DNA from: RYN-425 sp035542755
GTDB lineage: Bacteria; Patescibacteriota; Saccharimonadia; Saccharimonadales; UBA10212
Length of the DNA: 15,923 nt
Assembly: GCA_035542755.1 (NCBI GenBank)
Contig: DATKKU010000027.1
Coordinates: 1 to 15,923, forward strand
Direction of reading: 5' to 3'
The translations under genes were made by a program, and so were the position numbers. Under the pieces are notes generated by a model that saw only the letters and a list, made by a program, of their open reading frames with translations, was not told the DNA's origin and did not search any database. Positions 1 through 7,254 of this stretch are shown here, piece by piece. Each line of letters starts with the position of its first letter. Within the stretch, counting starts at the first letter, position 1.

Positions 1-966
1 CCTCCTTTTACCTGAGCGGCCAGACTTTTTGGTGTTTTGGTTTTTGGAGGGTTCATTTAGCGAGGTGCGGGTAATTTTAAGGCCGTCCTTGTTTTCGGTC
101 TTGGCGGATACAACCTTGGATTCAACTTTTTTTCTGGCCGGTTTGTCAACGCTAGCCTCGGCTTCGGCCACATCGCGGTTTAAAATCCGGGCCTGCTGCC
201 AGTAAGCCATCAGGCTGCTGGTCAGCCAATAAAGCGGCAAGGCCACCGCCAGGTGCAGCGACACTAAAAAGACAATTACCGGTACAAACATTACGGTGCT
301 GCGGCTAACGGCGGCGTTGACTTCACTTTGGTCGGTTTTAGTGCCACTGCCAGCATCACGCATAATTGCCCTCAGCCCCCGCGAGTCCTCGGTCTTTGGC
401 ATTAGCTGCTTACTCTGCAAATACTGGGCTATGGCGCTGGCTATAACAATAATCATGGCTGGCCAATAGATGCCGCTAGCGTCTATGGCTGTGCGCGTAA
501 GGTTGACCAGCCCAAAAAGTGTCTCGTCAAAATTATGAATGTTGGTACTCAGTGACTGAATCCAGGCCAGGTGGTGCAAAAACGGATATGAGAAAGTTAC
601 GATTTCGTGCGGGTCCCTAATAATTCGCCGAATGCTGCTATAAAGGCCTATCAAAATTGGAATTTGGGCAATTAAAATCCCAATTGAGGCAAACGGGTTA
701 ATTTCTTTCTCTTTATAAAGCTCCATGGTCAGGCGCGATTCTTCCTGGCGATCACCCTTAGCAGCGGCTTTAATTTTTTTGAGTTCTGGCTGCAGGTCGC
801 GCATAGCTCTGGCGTGGTAAAGCTGCTTTTTAACCAGCGGCCACATCAAAAGCCGGATAACTATCGTAAAAATAATAATCGCCACACCAAAATTGTGCCC
901 CGGCAGCAGCGCTGTAATCAGCACCAAAAGGTTAAAAATCGGCTGGACAATTATGGTCGTAAACAT
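1..966 (-). CDS. yidC: YidC/Oxa1-family membrane protein insertase (3' end beyond window)
   Basis: Inserts membrane proteins, alone or with SecYEG, in the cytoplasmic membrane. The 322 visible codons are open to base 1, so the stop lies outside. The protein starts directly with the first transmembrane segment (MFTTIIVQPIFNLLVLITAL) and has neither the large periplasmic domain of proteobacterial YidC nor a lipoprotein cysteine. A hydrophobic stretch with one buried arginine (about residue 38, in FTIVIRLLMWPL) matches the family's conserved groove arginine. A basic coiled-coil loop (about 41-85), a second hydrophobic pair, an insertion-like hydrophilic loop (about 195-220) and final TM segments follow. 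The C-terminus is very basic (KKSGRSGKRR), typical of ribosome-contacting tails, so the end is probably close. A good Shine-Dalgarno (GAGGAAG, 974-980) lies 7 nt before the ATG. It is the third gene of rpmH-rnpA-yidC. Family identification is firm. Confidence 0.93.
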   Translation of the reverse strand, partial: MFTTIIVQPIFNLLVLITALLPGHNFGVAIIIFTIVIRLLMWPLVKKQLYHARAMRDLQPELKKIKAAAKGDRQEESRLTMELYKEKEINPFASIGILIAQIPILIGLYSSIRRIIRDPHEIVTFSYPFLHHLAWIQSLSTNIHNFDETLFGLVNLTRTAIDASGIYWPAMIIVIASAIAQYLQSKQLMPKTEDSRGLRAIMRDAGSGTKTDQSEVNAAVSRSTVMFVPVIVFLVSLHLAVALPLYWLTSSLMAYWQQARILNRDVAEAEASVDKPARKKVESKVVSAKTENKDGLKITRTSLNEPSKNQNTKKSGRSGKRR

Positions 967-1026
967 ATAAAAACTTCCTCGTAAGCTGGCAATATCATAA
1001 CACGCTAGCCGTTGGCCGCTTTTAAG

Positions 1027-1374
1027 TTATTTCAAAAGGCCGCTAGATCGCAGCTGTTTTTTTAGTTGTTTTACCAACTTATCAAAAGGTTCCTCCAGTA
1101 CTCCGTCGTGAAAAACTGTCAGAACAATGTCAGCCGGTGTGCTAGAGTCGCCGCCTGCTTCCTTGAAGGCCTCGTAAAGGCGCCGGCGCATACGGTTACG
1201 GGCAACTGCCGACTTATTTACCTTGCGACTAATTACCACGGCAAAGCGGTAATCGTCGCGTCGCGGATTAGCCACGCTTTTGACCGAAAATAACGGCCCG
1301 CGTACTGTACGGCCGTTTCTATAAACGTATTTTAAGCTCCCATAACCATGGAAGCGATTTGGCTTACCAAGCAT
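1027..1374 (-). CDS. rnpA: Ribonuclease P protein component
   Basis: This is the protein subunit of RNase P, which helps the catalytic RNA cleave 5' leaders from pre-tRNA. It is 115 aa, normal for the family. The N-terminus (MLGKPNRFHGYGSLKYVYRN) follows the usual KxxRL...F..vy.nG pattern. The signature arginine-rich RNR helix is at residues 59-68 (RNRMRRRLYE), preceded by the SRKVNKSAVA segment. The gene lies 33 nt downstream of rpmH and 60 nt upstream of yidC, the standard order. The GGAGG at 1377-1381 is only 2 nt from the ATG, unusually tight, but no other in-frame start fits the conserved N-terminus. Identification rests on the RNR motif, size and context. Confidence 0.95.
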   Translation of the reverse strand: MLGKPNRFHGYGSLKYVYRNGRTVRGPLFSVKSVANPRRDDYRFAVVISRKVNKSAVARNRMRRRLYEAFKEAGGDSSTPADIVLTVFHDGVLEEPFDKLVKQLKKQLRSSGLLK

Positions 1375-1407
1375 ACCCTCCAGTTTGGCACTGGCAGGTG
1401 CAAGTGT

Positions 1408-1545
1408 CTAGTGGCTCAGTCGGTCTCGGCCCTTTAGCCGGCGGCGTTTTAGGACATTACGCCCGGCGCTGCTGCGCATGCGTTTTAAAAATCCGTGTTC
1501 ACGACTGCGGTGAATTTTTTTGGGTTGATGAGTCTGTTTAGGCAT
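1408..1545 (-). CDS. rpmH: 50S ribosomal protein L34
   Basis: This small gene encodes 45 aa, beginning MPKQTHQPKKIHRSREHGFL and ending in RLKGRDRLSH. It matches the L34 pattern: a Q-P-K-x-x-x-R segment, then HGF, then the R-S-S-A-G-R-x-V-L-x-R-R-R-x-K-G-R core, typical of this 44-50-aa protein of the large ribosomal subunit. The start is the ATG at 1545-1543, with a weak AAGGT upstream. The stop is TAG at 1410-1408. It is the first gene of the leftward rpmH-rnpA-yidC cluster and diverges from dnaA across the putative origin. Length, composition and position make the call firm. Confidence 0.96.
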   Translation of the reverse strand: MPKQTHQPKKIHRSREHGFLKRMRSSAGRNVLKRRRLKGRDRLSH

Positions 1546-1856
1546 CTAGATACCTTACCAAATTTATCATCTCTAGTCACATATCATACTTTTCCACGGC
1601 GCGAAGCTTATGCGTTAAAACCACAATGTTAAGCCACAAAACTTGACTTACTTTTCCACTTATGTGGACCAATTGTCCACAAACATAACCTCTTACGGTG
1701 GCCCGTGTGTATAAAAAATCCCCTTAGGCTGGGGCAATTGGTTTTGGCTGTCGTTTTTTTTGCAAAGGCTGTGGAAAAGATAGTTTGTATGGTCTATAGT
1801 TATGGATAACTTTTGGGTTCAAAAACGAATCTCTAGTTGAAAGATTAAAGCAAGCA
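1546..1856. other. Putative origin region, part 1 (rpmH-dnaA intergenic)
   Basis: This 311-base gap contains no convincing gene. It holds repeated 9-mers close to the DnaA-box consensus TTWTNCACA. TTTTCCACA is an exact match on the minus strand at 1770-1778. One-mismatch sites are TTTTCCACG (1590-1598), TTTTCCACT (1652-1660), TTGTCCACA (1673-1681) and TTATCCATA (minus, 1801-1809). An A/T-rich stretch (about 1700-1765) lies between the groups and could serve as unwinding DNA. The position between divergent rpmH and dnaA is the classic oriC location. Divergent promoters for dnaA and rpmH must also lie here; TATAGT at 1795-1800 is a possible dnaA -10 element and ATCATA (minus TATGAT) at 1583-1588 a possible rpmH one, both without clear -35 boxes. 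DnaA-like sites next to these elements suggest autoregulation (inference). Confidence 0.65.
1663..1681. repeat. Inverted repeat TGTGGAC-N5-GTCCACA in putative origin
   Basis: Two perfect 7-bp arms flank CAATT. Each arm contains the TCCACA half of a DnaA box, so the element reads as two back-to-back weak DnaA boxes (TTGTCCACA on the plus strand, TGGTCCACA on the minus). It lies mid-way in the rpmH-dnaA gap. It could be a paired DnaA site, or a binding site for another dimeric origin regulator. Confidence 0.55.
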
Positions 1857-3248
1857 ATGCAAGAAACTACCCTATGGCAAGCTGTCCTCGGAGAAGTAGA
1901 ACTGAGTATCTCCAGAGGCAACTTTGTTACCTGGTTCAAAAATACCCAGCTTATTAGAAGCCGTGACGGCGTAGTTATTATTGGCGTACCCAATGTCTTT
2001 GTAAAAAATCAGCTGGAGCGCAAGTTTAACGATTTGATTGTTGAGGTTCTAGAAAAAAACGGCGTTGAGCCGGAGCGCGTTGAATATAAAATCCATACCG
2101 GTATCCCGTCTCTGCCCAAAGTTGAAGACGACCAGATTTTGCGTAACCCCAAGGGTTCGTCCGGCAGCGAGAGTACTACCGCCACAGCGACCAGGCCCAA
2201 GGTCAGCACCCAGGTCACTCACTCATATCGTCAGGGCATTAACGAACGTTATACTTTTGATAATTTTGTAGTTGGCGCCGGCAACGAGCTGGCTTATGCC
2301 GCCTGCCAGGCCGTCAGCCAGTCGCCGGGCACTAAATATAATCCACTGTTTTTATACGGCGGTGTCGGCATTGGTAAAACCCACCTAATCCAGGCAGTTG
2401 GCAACGCCCTGGTTGCCCACAAACCTAGCGCCAAGGTCGTTTATGTATCTACCGAGCAGTTTGTGCAAGAATTTGTTGACGCCCTGCGCTTTAAGAAAAA
2501 TACCAGCGACTTTGCCGGGTTTTATAGAAGCGCCGACGTTCTAATTGTTGACGACGTCCAGTTTCTGGCCGGCAAAGAAAAAATCCAGGAAGAGTTTTTC
2601 CATACTTTTAACGCCCTGCACCAAGCCAACAAGCAAGTAATTATGAGCAGCGACAAACTGCCCAAAGATATCCCGACGCTTGAGGAGCGGCTGCGCAGCC
2701 GTTTTGCCGGCGGTATGACCATAGACATGCAAACCCCGGACTTTGAGACGCGCTGCGCAATCTTGCACACCAAGGCCGCGACTCAAGGCATTGAGCTAGA
2801 CCAAGCAGTCGTGGAATTTTTAGCTAGCCGCGTCCAAAACAATATCCGCGAGCTGGAGGGCGCCCTAAACCAACTGCTGGCCTACTGCGAAATGAAGGGC
2901 GTTGAGCCATCTTTGCAAATAGTCACAACCATGTATGAAGCCAGCGCCAACCGGCCCAAGCACATTAGTGCCCGCCTGGTGATTGAACGCACCGCCAGAT
3001 TCTTCCATATCTCAATGGAAGATATTTTAGGCCCCAAGCGCGATAAAGACATAGTCGTGCCGCGGCAAATCGCCATGTACATGCTGCGCTGCGAGCTGCA
3101 TCTATCTTTCCCCAAAATCGCCCACGAGCTGGGTCGCAAAGACCACACCACAGCCATCCACTCAATTGATAAGATTGAAAAAGAGATGAGCTACGACGGT
3201 GTTATTAAGCAATACGTCAATGAGCTAAAAGAGAAAATTTATGCTTAA
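1857..3248 (+). CDS. dnaA: Chromosomal replication initiator protein DnaA
   Basis: DnaA is the AAA+ initiator that binds DnaA boxes, oligomerises with ATP and melts oriC. At 463 aa it has the usual length. Domain I (about 1-85) starts LWQAVLGEVELSISRGNFVTW, matching the helicase-loading domain, and a short low-complexity linker rich in S/T follows (about 95-122). In the AAA+ domain, YTFDNFVVGAGNELAYAA (132-149) opens the core, Walker A is GGVGIGKT (168-175), Walker B is LIVDDVQFL (229-237), and LRSRFAGG (279-286) holds the sensor/arginine-finger region. The C-terminal helix-turn-helix domain has LSFPKIAHELGRKDHTTAIH (416-435), the DnaA signature. No clear Shine-Dalgarno precedes the ATG, but the N-terminus aligns with the family from residue 3. 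It is flanked on both sides by DnaA-box-like clusters. Confidence 0.97.
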   Translation: MQETTLWQAVLGEVELSISRGNFVTWFKNTQLIRSRDGVVIIGVPNVFVKNQLERKFNDLIVEVLEKNGVEPERVEYKIHTGIPSLPKVEDDQILRNPKGSSGSESTTATATRPKVSTQVTHSYRQGINERYTFDNFVVGAGNELAYAACQAVSQSPGTKYNPLFLYGGVGIGKTHLIQAVGNALVAHKPSAKVVYVSTEQFVQEFVDALRFKKNTSDFAGFYRSADVLIVDDVQFLAGKEKIQEEFFHTFNALHQANKQVIMSSDKLPKDIPTLEERLRSRFAGGMTIDMQTPDFETRCAILHTKAATQGIELDQAVVEFLASRVQNNIRELEGALNQLLAYCEMKGVEPSLQIVTTMYEASANRPKHISARLVIERTARFFHISMEDILGPKRDKDIVVPRQIAMYMLRCELHLSFPKIAHELGRKDHTTAIHSIDKIEKEMSYDGVIKQYVNELKEKIYA

Positions 3249-3515
3249 GATTAGTTATTTCTGTGGAAGAGCGGTGCACAAAGTCGGTAAAACCGTTGAA
3301 AAAGTTGCCCATTTTTCCCCACTGTCCACAAGCCCTGTTGTAATTTCAAGCTGTTACAGTGGTTTAACCCACAGGCATGTCACACTTTCTAGACTTTTTA
3401 CCCACAGGTTTTCCCACAACCAAATTTACCGCTTCCCGTCTGTTGGTTTAACTTTATGCCCGGTTCCCACAAGTCCTATTACTAATGTTACTAACTTTAT
3501 AAAGGTATATTAGTC
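3249..3515. other. Putative origin region, part 2 (dnaA-dnaN intergenic)
   Basis: This 267-base gap has recurring YCCCACA/TCCACA 9-mers. TTACCCACA (3398-3406) and TTTCCCACA (3410-3418) are each one mismatch from the DnaA-box consensus and 12 bases apart. Weaker copies are CTGTCCACA (3322-3330), TAACCCACA (3365-3373), GTTCCCACA (3463-3471) and, on the minus strand, TCTTCCACA (3262-3270). All but the first lie in the same orientation. With the upstream cluster this gives a bipartite layout around dnaA, as in several bacteria. The dnaN promoter probably also lies here; an AAAGG at 3501-3505 serves as its ribosome-binding site, 10 nt from the ATG. Confidence 0.6.
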
Positions 3516-4601
3516 ATGAAGTTACAGGTCACCCAGGAAAATTTATCCAAAGCCCTAAACTCCGTCGCCCGCGTAGCCAGTTCCCGAAACACTTTGCCAA
3601 TCCTATCTAACGTACTTCTCAAAACTGAGAACAACCGCCTCAGTATTGCAGCCACCAACCTTGATATCGCCATTACCCACTATGTTGGCGGCAAGATTGA
3701 AAAAGACGGCGTTACGACCGCTCCAGCCCGACTGATGCAGGACTTTGTGAGCAACCTCCCCGACAGCGTCCTACAACTAGAAACCAACGACAATAAACTG
3801 CACATTACCACCGATAAATACCAATCCACCATCAATGGTATGCCAGCCGAAGACTTTCCAGTGATGCCGGCTATAAAAAGTGACAATCTTTGGAAGCTGC
3901 CGGCTAAAGACCTTAAAAAAGTCCTCCAGCAAGTGGTCTTTTCGGCCAGCAATGACGATGCCCGCCCGGTTTTAACGGGAGTGTACTTTTACACCGAGGG
4001 CGGCACCGTAACGGCCGCAGCCACCGATAGCTACCGACTGGCTGAATCTAGGGTTGGCAAGTCTAAGCAGCCAATTAACTTTTTGGTGCCAGCATCAGCA
4101 GCCGCCGACCTGCTGCGCATAATATCCGATGATGATAAAGACGTAGCTATCACTCACGACGACCAGCAGGTACTGTTCCAGGCCGGCGACGTCAGCCTGG
4201 TGGCCAGATTAATAGAGGGCAATTATCCTGACTATAAAAAATTAATCCCCACAAAGTTCTCAACTTCCGCCAAACTCTCCCGAGCCGACTTTATTAACAT
4301 TGCTAAAATCTCCAGCCTGTTTGCCCGCGAAAGTGCCGGCAGCATTACCATCAAGGCCGAAGACAAAAAGGTCAGCATCAACTCCATAGCTTCGCAAATT
4401 GGCGAAAACACTGCTACCGCCGACGCCGTTGTTACTGGGGCCGGCGAGGTCACCCTGAATTCACGCTATCTGATAGATGCCCTCAACGCTTTCGCCTCAG
4501 AGGAGGTAGAGTTTTGCTTTAACGGCAAACTAGAACCGTGCATTTTACGCAGCCCAACCGAGGCCGGCTATCTGCACCTTATAATGCCACTGCGAAGCTA
4601 A
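3516..4601 (+). CDS. dnaN: DNA polymerase III sliding clamp (beta subunit)
   Basis: DnaN forms the ring-shaped dimer that tethers DNA polymerase III to the template and recruits repair and replication partners. The 361 aa match the normal three-domain clamp. Landmarks: MKLQVTQENLSKALNSVARV at the N-terminus, then RNTLPILSNVLL (residues 24-35), a PAEDFPVMP segment (about 109-117), ARPVLTGVYF and AATDSYRLAESRV in domain 2, LIEGNYPDYKKLIP at the domain 2/3 junction, and the C-terminal LHLIMPLRS, close to the family's PMRL ending that contributes to the partner-binding pocket. It follows dnaA after a 267-base gap and precedes recF by 36 bases, so dnaN and recF are probably co-transcribed. The identification is secure. 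Confidence 0.96.
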   Translation: MKLQVTQENLSKALNSVARVASSRNTLPILSNVLLKTENNRLSIAATNLDIAITHYVGGKIEKDGVTTAPARLMQDFVSNLPDSVLQLETNDNKLHITTDKYQSTINGMPAEDFPVMPAIKSDNLWKLPAKDLKKVLQQVVFSASNDDARPVLTGVYFYTEGGTVTAAATDSYRLAESRVGKSKQPINFLVPASAAADLLRIISDDDKDVAITHDDQQVLFQAGDVSLVARLIEGNYPDYKKLIPTKFSTSAKLSRADFINIAKISSLFARESAGSITIKAEDKKVSINSIASQIGENTATADAVVTGAGEVTLNSRYLIDALNAFASEEVEFCFNGKLEPCILRSPTEAGYLHLIMPLRS

Positions 4602-4637
4602 ACCGGGCCCCCAAAAAGCGGTGGCTGGCCAAAGTTA

Positions 4638-5696
4638 ATGATAGGTTCAATCAGACTCCAAAATTTCAGATCCTACAGGGATAGCTCATTTGAGTTTGAC
4701 CCGGGCGTCAACATTATTGTCGGGCCAAATGCCAGTGGCAAAACCAATCTGCTGGAAGCTATTTTGGTACTCTGCCGCGGCAGCTCCTATAGGGCTAAAG
4801 ACGCCGAGCTGGTTAGCTTTGGCAGGTCCTGGGCCCGCCTGGACGGTTATTTTGAGCAGCAGCGCAGCCTTAAACTAGAAATCAAGGACCAGCTGCCCAC
4901 CAAGACTTTTTTGATTGACGATAAAAGTTTTAAGCGCCTGAGCCTAGAGCGCACCGAGCCAGCGGTGCTGTTTGAGCCCAATCATCTTCAGCTGCTCATC
5001 CGCGGGCCCGAGCGGCGGCGCGACTATTTTGACGAGCTTTTATCGCGCAGCCAGCCGGGCTACAAAAGTCTGCTTAATAGCTACCGCCGGGCGCTGGCTC
5101 AAAGAAACGCACTTTTAAAAAATGGTCAGGCGGCCGGGCATAACCAACTTTTTGTTTGGGATGTCCGCCTCAGCCAACTGGCCGAAAAGATTGCTATAGC
5201 GCGTAAAGAACTAGTAGACGATATCAATAAGTCACTGCCCAAAACCTATAGCGCCATTGCTGGCAGCAAAACCAAGCTAGAGCTCAACTATCAAAACCAG
5301 TTCGCGGTAGAAAGTTACGGCAGCGGTCTGCTGGCCAAACTCGGCGCTAATGCGAAGCGAGATTTTGAACGGGGCTATACAGCCTACGGCCCGCACCGCG
5401 AGGACTTTATTTTTTTCCTGGCCGCAAAAGACGCCTCAACCTCCGCCTCGCGTGGCGAGACTCGCAGCATTATGCTGTCCGTTAAAATTTACGAGCTAAA
5501 GCTGATTGAAAAAGTCCGAGGGACGCGGCCGCTTTTTTTACTGGATGATGTTTTTTCCGAGCTGGACGGAGCCCGCCGCCGCTCGCTGGTCAACTTTTTA
5601 AAGGATTATCAGGCAATTATTACCACTACCGACGCCGAGGCAGTACTGGAATATTTCGCCAGCGGCACCCAAAATTTAATTTCTTTAACTAAGTAG
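4638..5696 (+). CDS. recF: DNA replication/repair protein RecF
   Basis: RecF is the SMC/ABC-like ATPase that, with RecO and RecR, loads RecA at single-strand gaps. The protein is 352 aa, close to family size. It opens with IGSIRLQNFRSYRDSSFEF, the RecF-type start. Walker A is GPNASGKT (29-36). LFEPNHLQLLIRGPERRRDY (111-130) and GYTAYGPHREDF (246-257) are family blocks. The ABC signature is SRGETRS (271-277), and Walker B plus D-loop is LFLLDDVFSELD (299-310). All nucleotide-binding elements are present, so it should be active. It is third in dnaA-dnaN-recF. No strong Shine-Dalgarno is visible before the ATG. Its stop lies only 9 bases from the stop of the converging minus-strand gene, leaving no room for a separate terminator. 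Confidence 0.95.
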   Translation: MIGSIRLQNFRSYRDSSFEFDPGVNIIVGPNASGKTNLLEAILVLCRGSSYRAKDAELVSFGRSWARLDGYFEQQRSLKLEIKDQLPTKTFLIDDKSFKRLSLERTEPAVLFEPNHLQLLIRGPERRRDYFDELLSRSQPGYKSLLNSYRRALAQRNALLKNGQAAGHNQLFVWDVRLSQLAEKIAIARKELVDDINKSLPKTYSAIAGSKTKLELNYQNQFAVESYGSGLLAKLGANAKRDFERGYTAYGPHREDFIFFLAAKDASTSASRGETRSIMLSVKIYELKLIEKVRGTRPLFLLDDVFSELDGARRRSLVNFLKDYQAIITTTDAEAVLEYFASGTQNLISLTK

Positions 5697-5705
5697 AAAC
5701 TTGCC

Positions 5706-6635
5706 TTAAAACGGCGGCTTGTAGCTGCCCGGCAGTTTTGAATAGCCCAATTGCTTAAGCATCATCTGATAGCTAACCGTGCCCATGTTCTTATCAAAAC
5801 CATAATTTTCGTCAACATAACTGAGGCCAGCAATGGGCACTGGCGGGACATTGTGATCCGTCTGAACCAGGGTTTCACCATCCGGTGAGTGGACGTGCAG
5901 CATCTTTGGCGGAAAGCCGCTAAAACCCCAGTATTCTAAGCTGGCATCGTTTTGAAGGTCGTCCAGAGCATAGAATTGCCCCCGGAGGGTAAGAGCCTTA
6001 ATGCGAGCAATTTCATCCTTTGTCATATTTTTGCCAGAAAGCTTGCCGGCTAGGGCCTTATCAATAGTTAAATCGTCCACCAAAGCATTAGGAATTGGAC
6101 TGGGGTAATCAAAGTAAGGAACCTTGGCGTTATACATATAGCCGTATACCCACTTCTGGCCATACATAGAAACAATGATTGGATTGGTGATAACAGCAGT
6201 TTTATTATATTTTGGATCAAGGCCACCACCAGTGCTACTGCTTATATTTGTGCCAAGCCTGTTACGGTATGGAGCATTGTAGTCAAAAATGCTCTTGTTA
6301 GCATTAATCACAAGGGCTCCAAAGTACTCAATCGCTTGATTGGAGTGTTTGATAGTCTCCAGGGTCTCTTTTAAACGTGTCATGGTGCCCATCGCCACCT
6401 TTAGGCCTTTTTCCTGACCAGGCGACGGCGTGCCGCGTTCGCCGGCAACCGCTAACTTTCCGGCCAGCTCTATCTTAGCTCCGCCGGTCGCAACTTCATG
6501 GCCGGTAGTTTTGGCCTGTACATTGCCAGCAAATAAAGCGGCGGCGCTAGTAGCGCTGGCTCCAGCTATAGCGGCTATAGTCCGCCAATTGCGAGGACTA
6601 TGGGCACGGGGTTCTTGATTAGGTAGTTTACTCAT
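5706..6635 (-). CDS. Secreted protein of unknown function
   Basis: I do not recognise a family in these 309 aa. A signal peptide is likely: basic start (residues 10-18, RAHSPRNWR), hydrophobic Ala-rich core (19-37) and an AxA-type site at VQA (39-41), with no lipobox cysteine. The mature part contains no cysteine and no further membrane segment. It has an amphipathic helical stretch (about 74-115), a region rich in Tyr, Asn and Pro (115-185), and a Pro/Tyr-rich C-terminus (LPGSYKPPF). HVHSPDG (247-253) and TDHN (259-262) contain histidines and acids that could bind metal, but I see no established motif. It is the last gene of the leftward block, 67 bases behind its neighbour, and has its own good promoter, so it may be expressed independently. 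No Shine-Dalgarno is visible. An exported, surface-acting role is inference. Confidence 0.7.
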   Translation of the reverse strand: MSKLPNQEPRAHSPRNWRTIAAIAGASATSAAALFAGNVQAKTTGHEVATGGAKIELAGKLAVAGERGTPSPGQEKGLKVAMGTMTRLKETLETIKHSNQAIEYFGALVINANKSIFDYNAPYRNRLGTNISSSTGGGLDPKYNKTAVITNPIIVSMYGQKWVYGYMYNAKVPYFDYPSPIPNALVDDLTIDKALAGKLSGKNMTKDEIARIKALTLRGQFYALDDLQNDASLEYWGFSGFPPKMLHVHSPDGETLVQTDHNVPPVPIAGLSYVDENYGFDKNMGTVSYQMMLKQLGYSKLPGSYKPPF

Positions 6636-6660
6636 ATAGTTTATGGTTAAATCTGACTAC

Positions 6661-6689
6661 AAATTACCACTTTTATACACTTTTGTCAA
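6661..6689 (-). promoter_or_regulatory. Sigma-70-like promoter of the secreted orphan gene
   Basis: Read on the minus strand, a perfect -35 TTGACA (6689-6684) is separated by exactly 17 bases from TAATTT (6666-6661), a -10 box with four of six consensus bases. The expected start of transcription, about 7 bases further, leaves a leader of roughly 20 bases without a Shine-Dalgarno before the ATG at 6635. This is the best promoter-like element I found in the minus-strand block. It has not been shown to be active. Confidence 0.6.
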
Positions 6690-6702
6690 TAGGGGTCGTG
6701 GC

Positions 6703-7254
6703 CTAGTCCGATCCGGCGCTGCCGTCTACCACCCCCGAATCAAATACCTGCTTGCCGCTGTTATCTGTTAAATAAAGACGCACTGATTTTAGCTCTAGAT
6801 CAGAATAGTCCACCTTTGCCCGCCCCGCCTTGTTGCCGTTAAAACCGACATCAAAACTAATAAAAAACGGAGAATTGGGGTCAGCAGCATCGTGGTCAGT
6901 AGAAATTGTGTCCACGCCGACGCTAACCTGGGTGACCGGCGGCGACACGGTCTGGGTATAGTTATAAAATGCTACCTGAAGACTGAACACCTGCTCGCTG
7001 CTCAATCCGTAGTTCAGCAGTTTATCAAAACCAAGATAGATTGGCAGTTCTGGGTTAGAGCCATAGTGTTCTGGGGCCACGCCGCTGGGGTTAGACACGG
7101 TTTTATGAGATAGAGGGTCAACAACGCTATTGGTGGGGTTGGTCTGGGGTTTCTTGGCCGGGTGCCGAGGCGCCAATATGGCTACGACCACCAAAAATAG
7201 CAACGTAAGCCCGGCGACTATCAATATCAATCTTCGTCTATTTACCGATTGCAT
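6703..7254 (-). CDS. Small membrane-anchored protein of unknown function
   Basis: The 183-aa product has a basic N-terminus (MQSVNRRR), one hydrophobic segment (about residues 9-29) and then a Pro/Thr/Asn-rich linker (30-60), the layout of an N-in, C-out anchored protein. The exported domain (about 60-183) alternates polar and hydrophobic residues (FFISFDVGFNGN, LKSVRLYLTDNSGK), suggesting a beta-sandwich. It has no cysteine and no recognised catalytic motif. I chose the ATG at 7254 because a GGAGG (7263-7267) lies 8 bases upstream; an in-frame GTG at 7269 would add five residues but would overlap that ribosome-binding site. The start lies 17 bases inside the upstream hydrolase gene, suggesting translational coupling. 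Possible roles are an accessory subunit of the secretion machine or a partner of the hydrolase, both speculative. Confidence 0.75.
   Translation of the reverse strand: MQSVNRRRLILIVAGLTLLFLVVVAILAPRHPAKKPQTNPTNSVVDPLSHKTVSNPSGVAPEHYGSNPELPIYLGFDKLLNYGLSSEQVFSLQVAFYNYTQTVSPPVTQVSVGVDTISTDHDAADPNSPFFISFDVGFNGNKAGRAKVDYSDLELKSVRLYLTDNSGKQVFDSGVVDGSAGSD

Noticed and set aside
3241..3513. A 90-codon plus-strand reading frame overlapping the dnaA end
   Set aside because: It spans the DnaA-box cluster, has no Shine-Dalgarno, no recognisable domain and an unnatural Ser/Thr/His/Phe-rich composition; it is most likely non-coding origin DNA.
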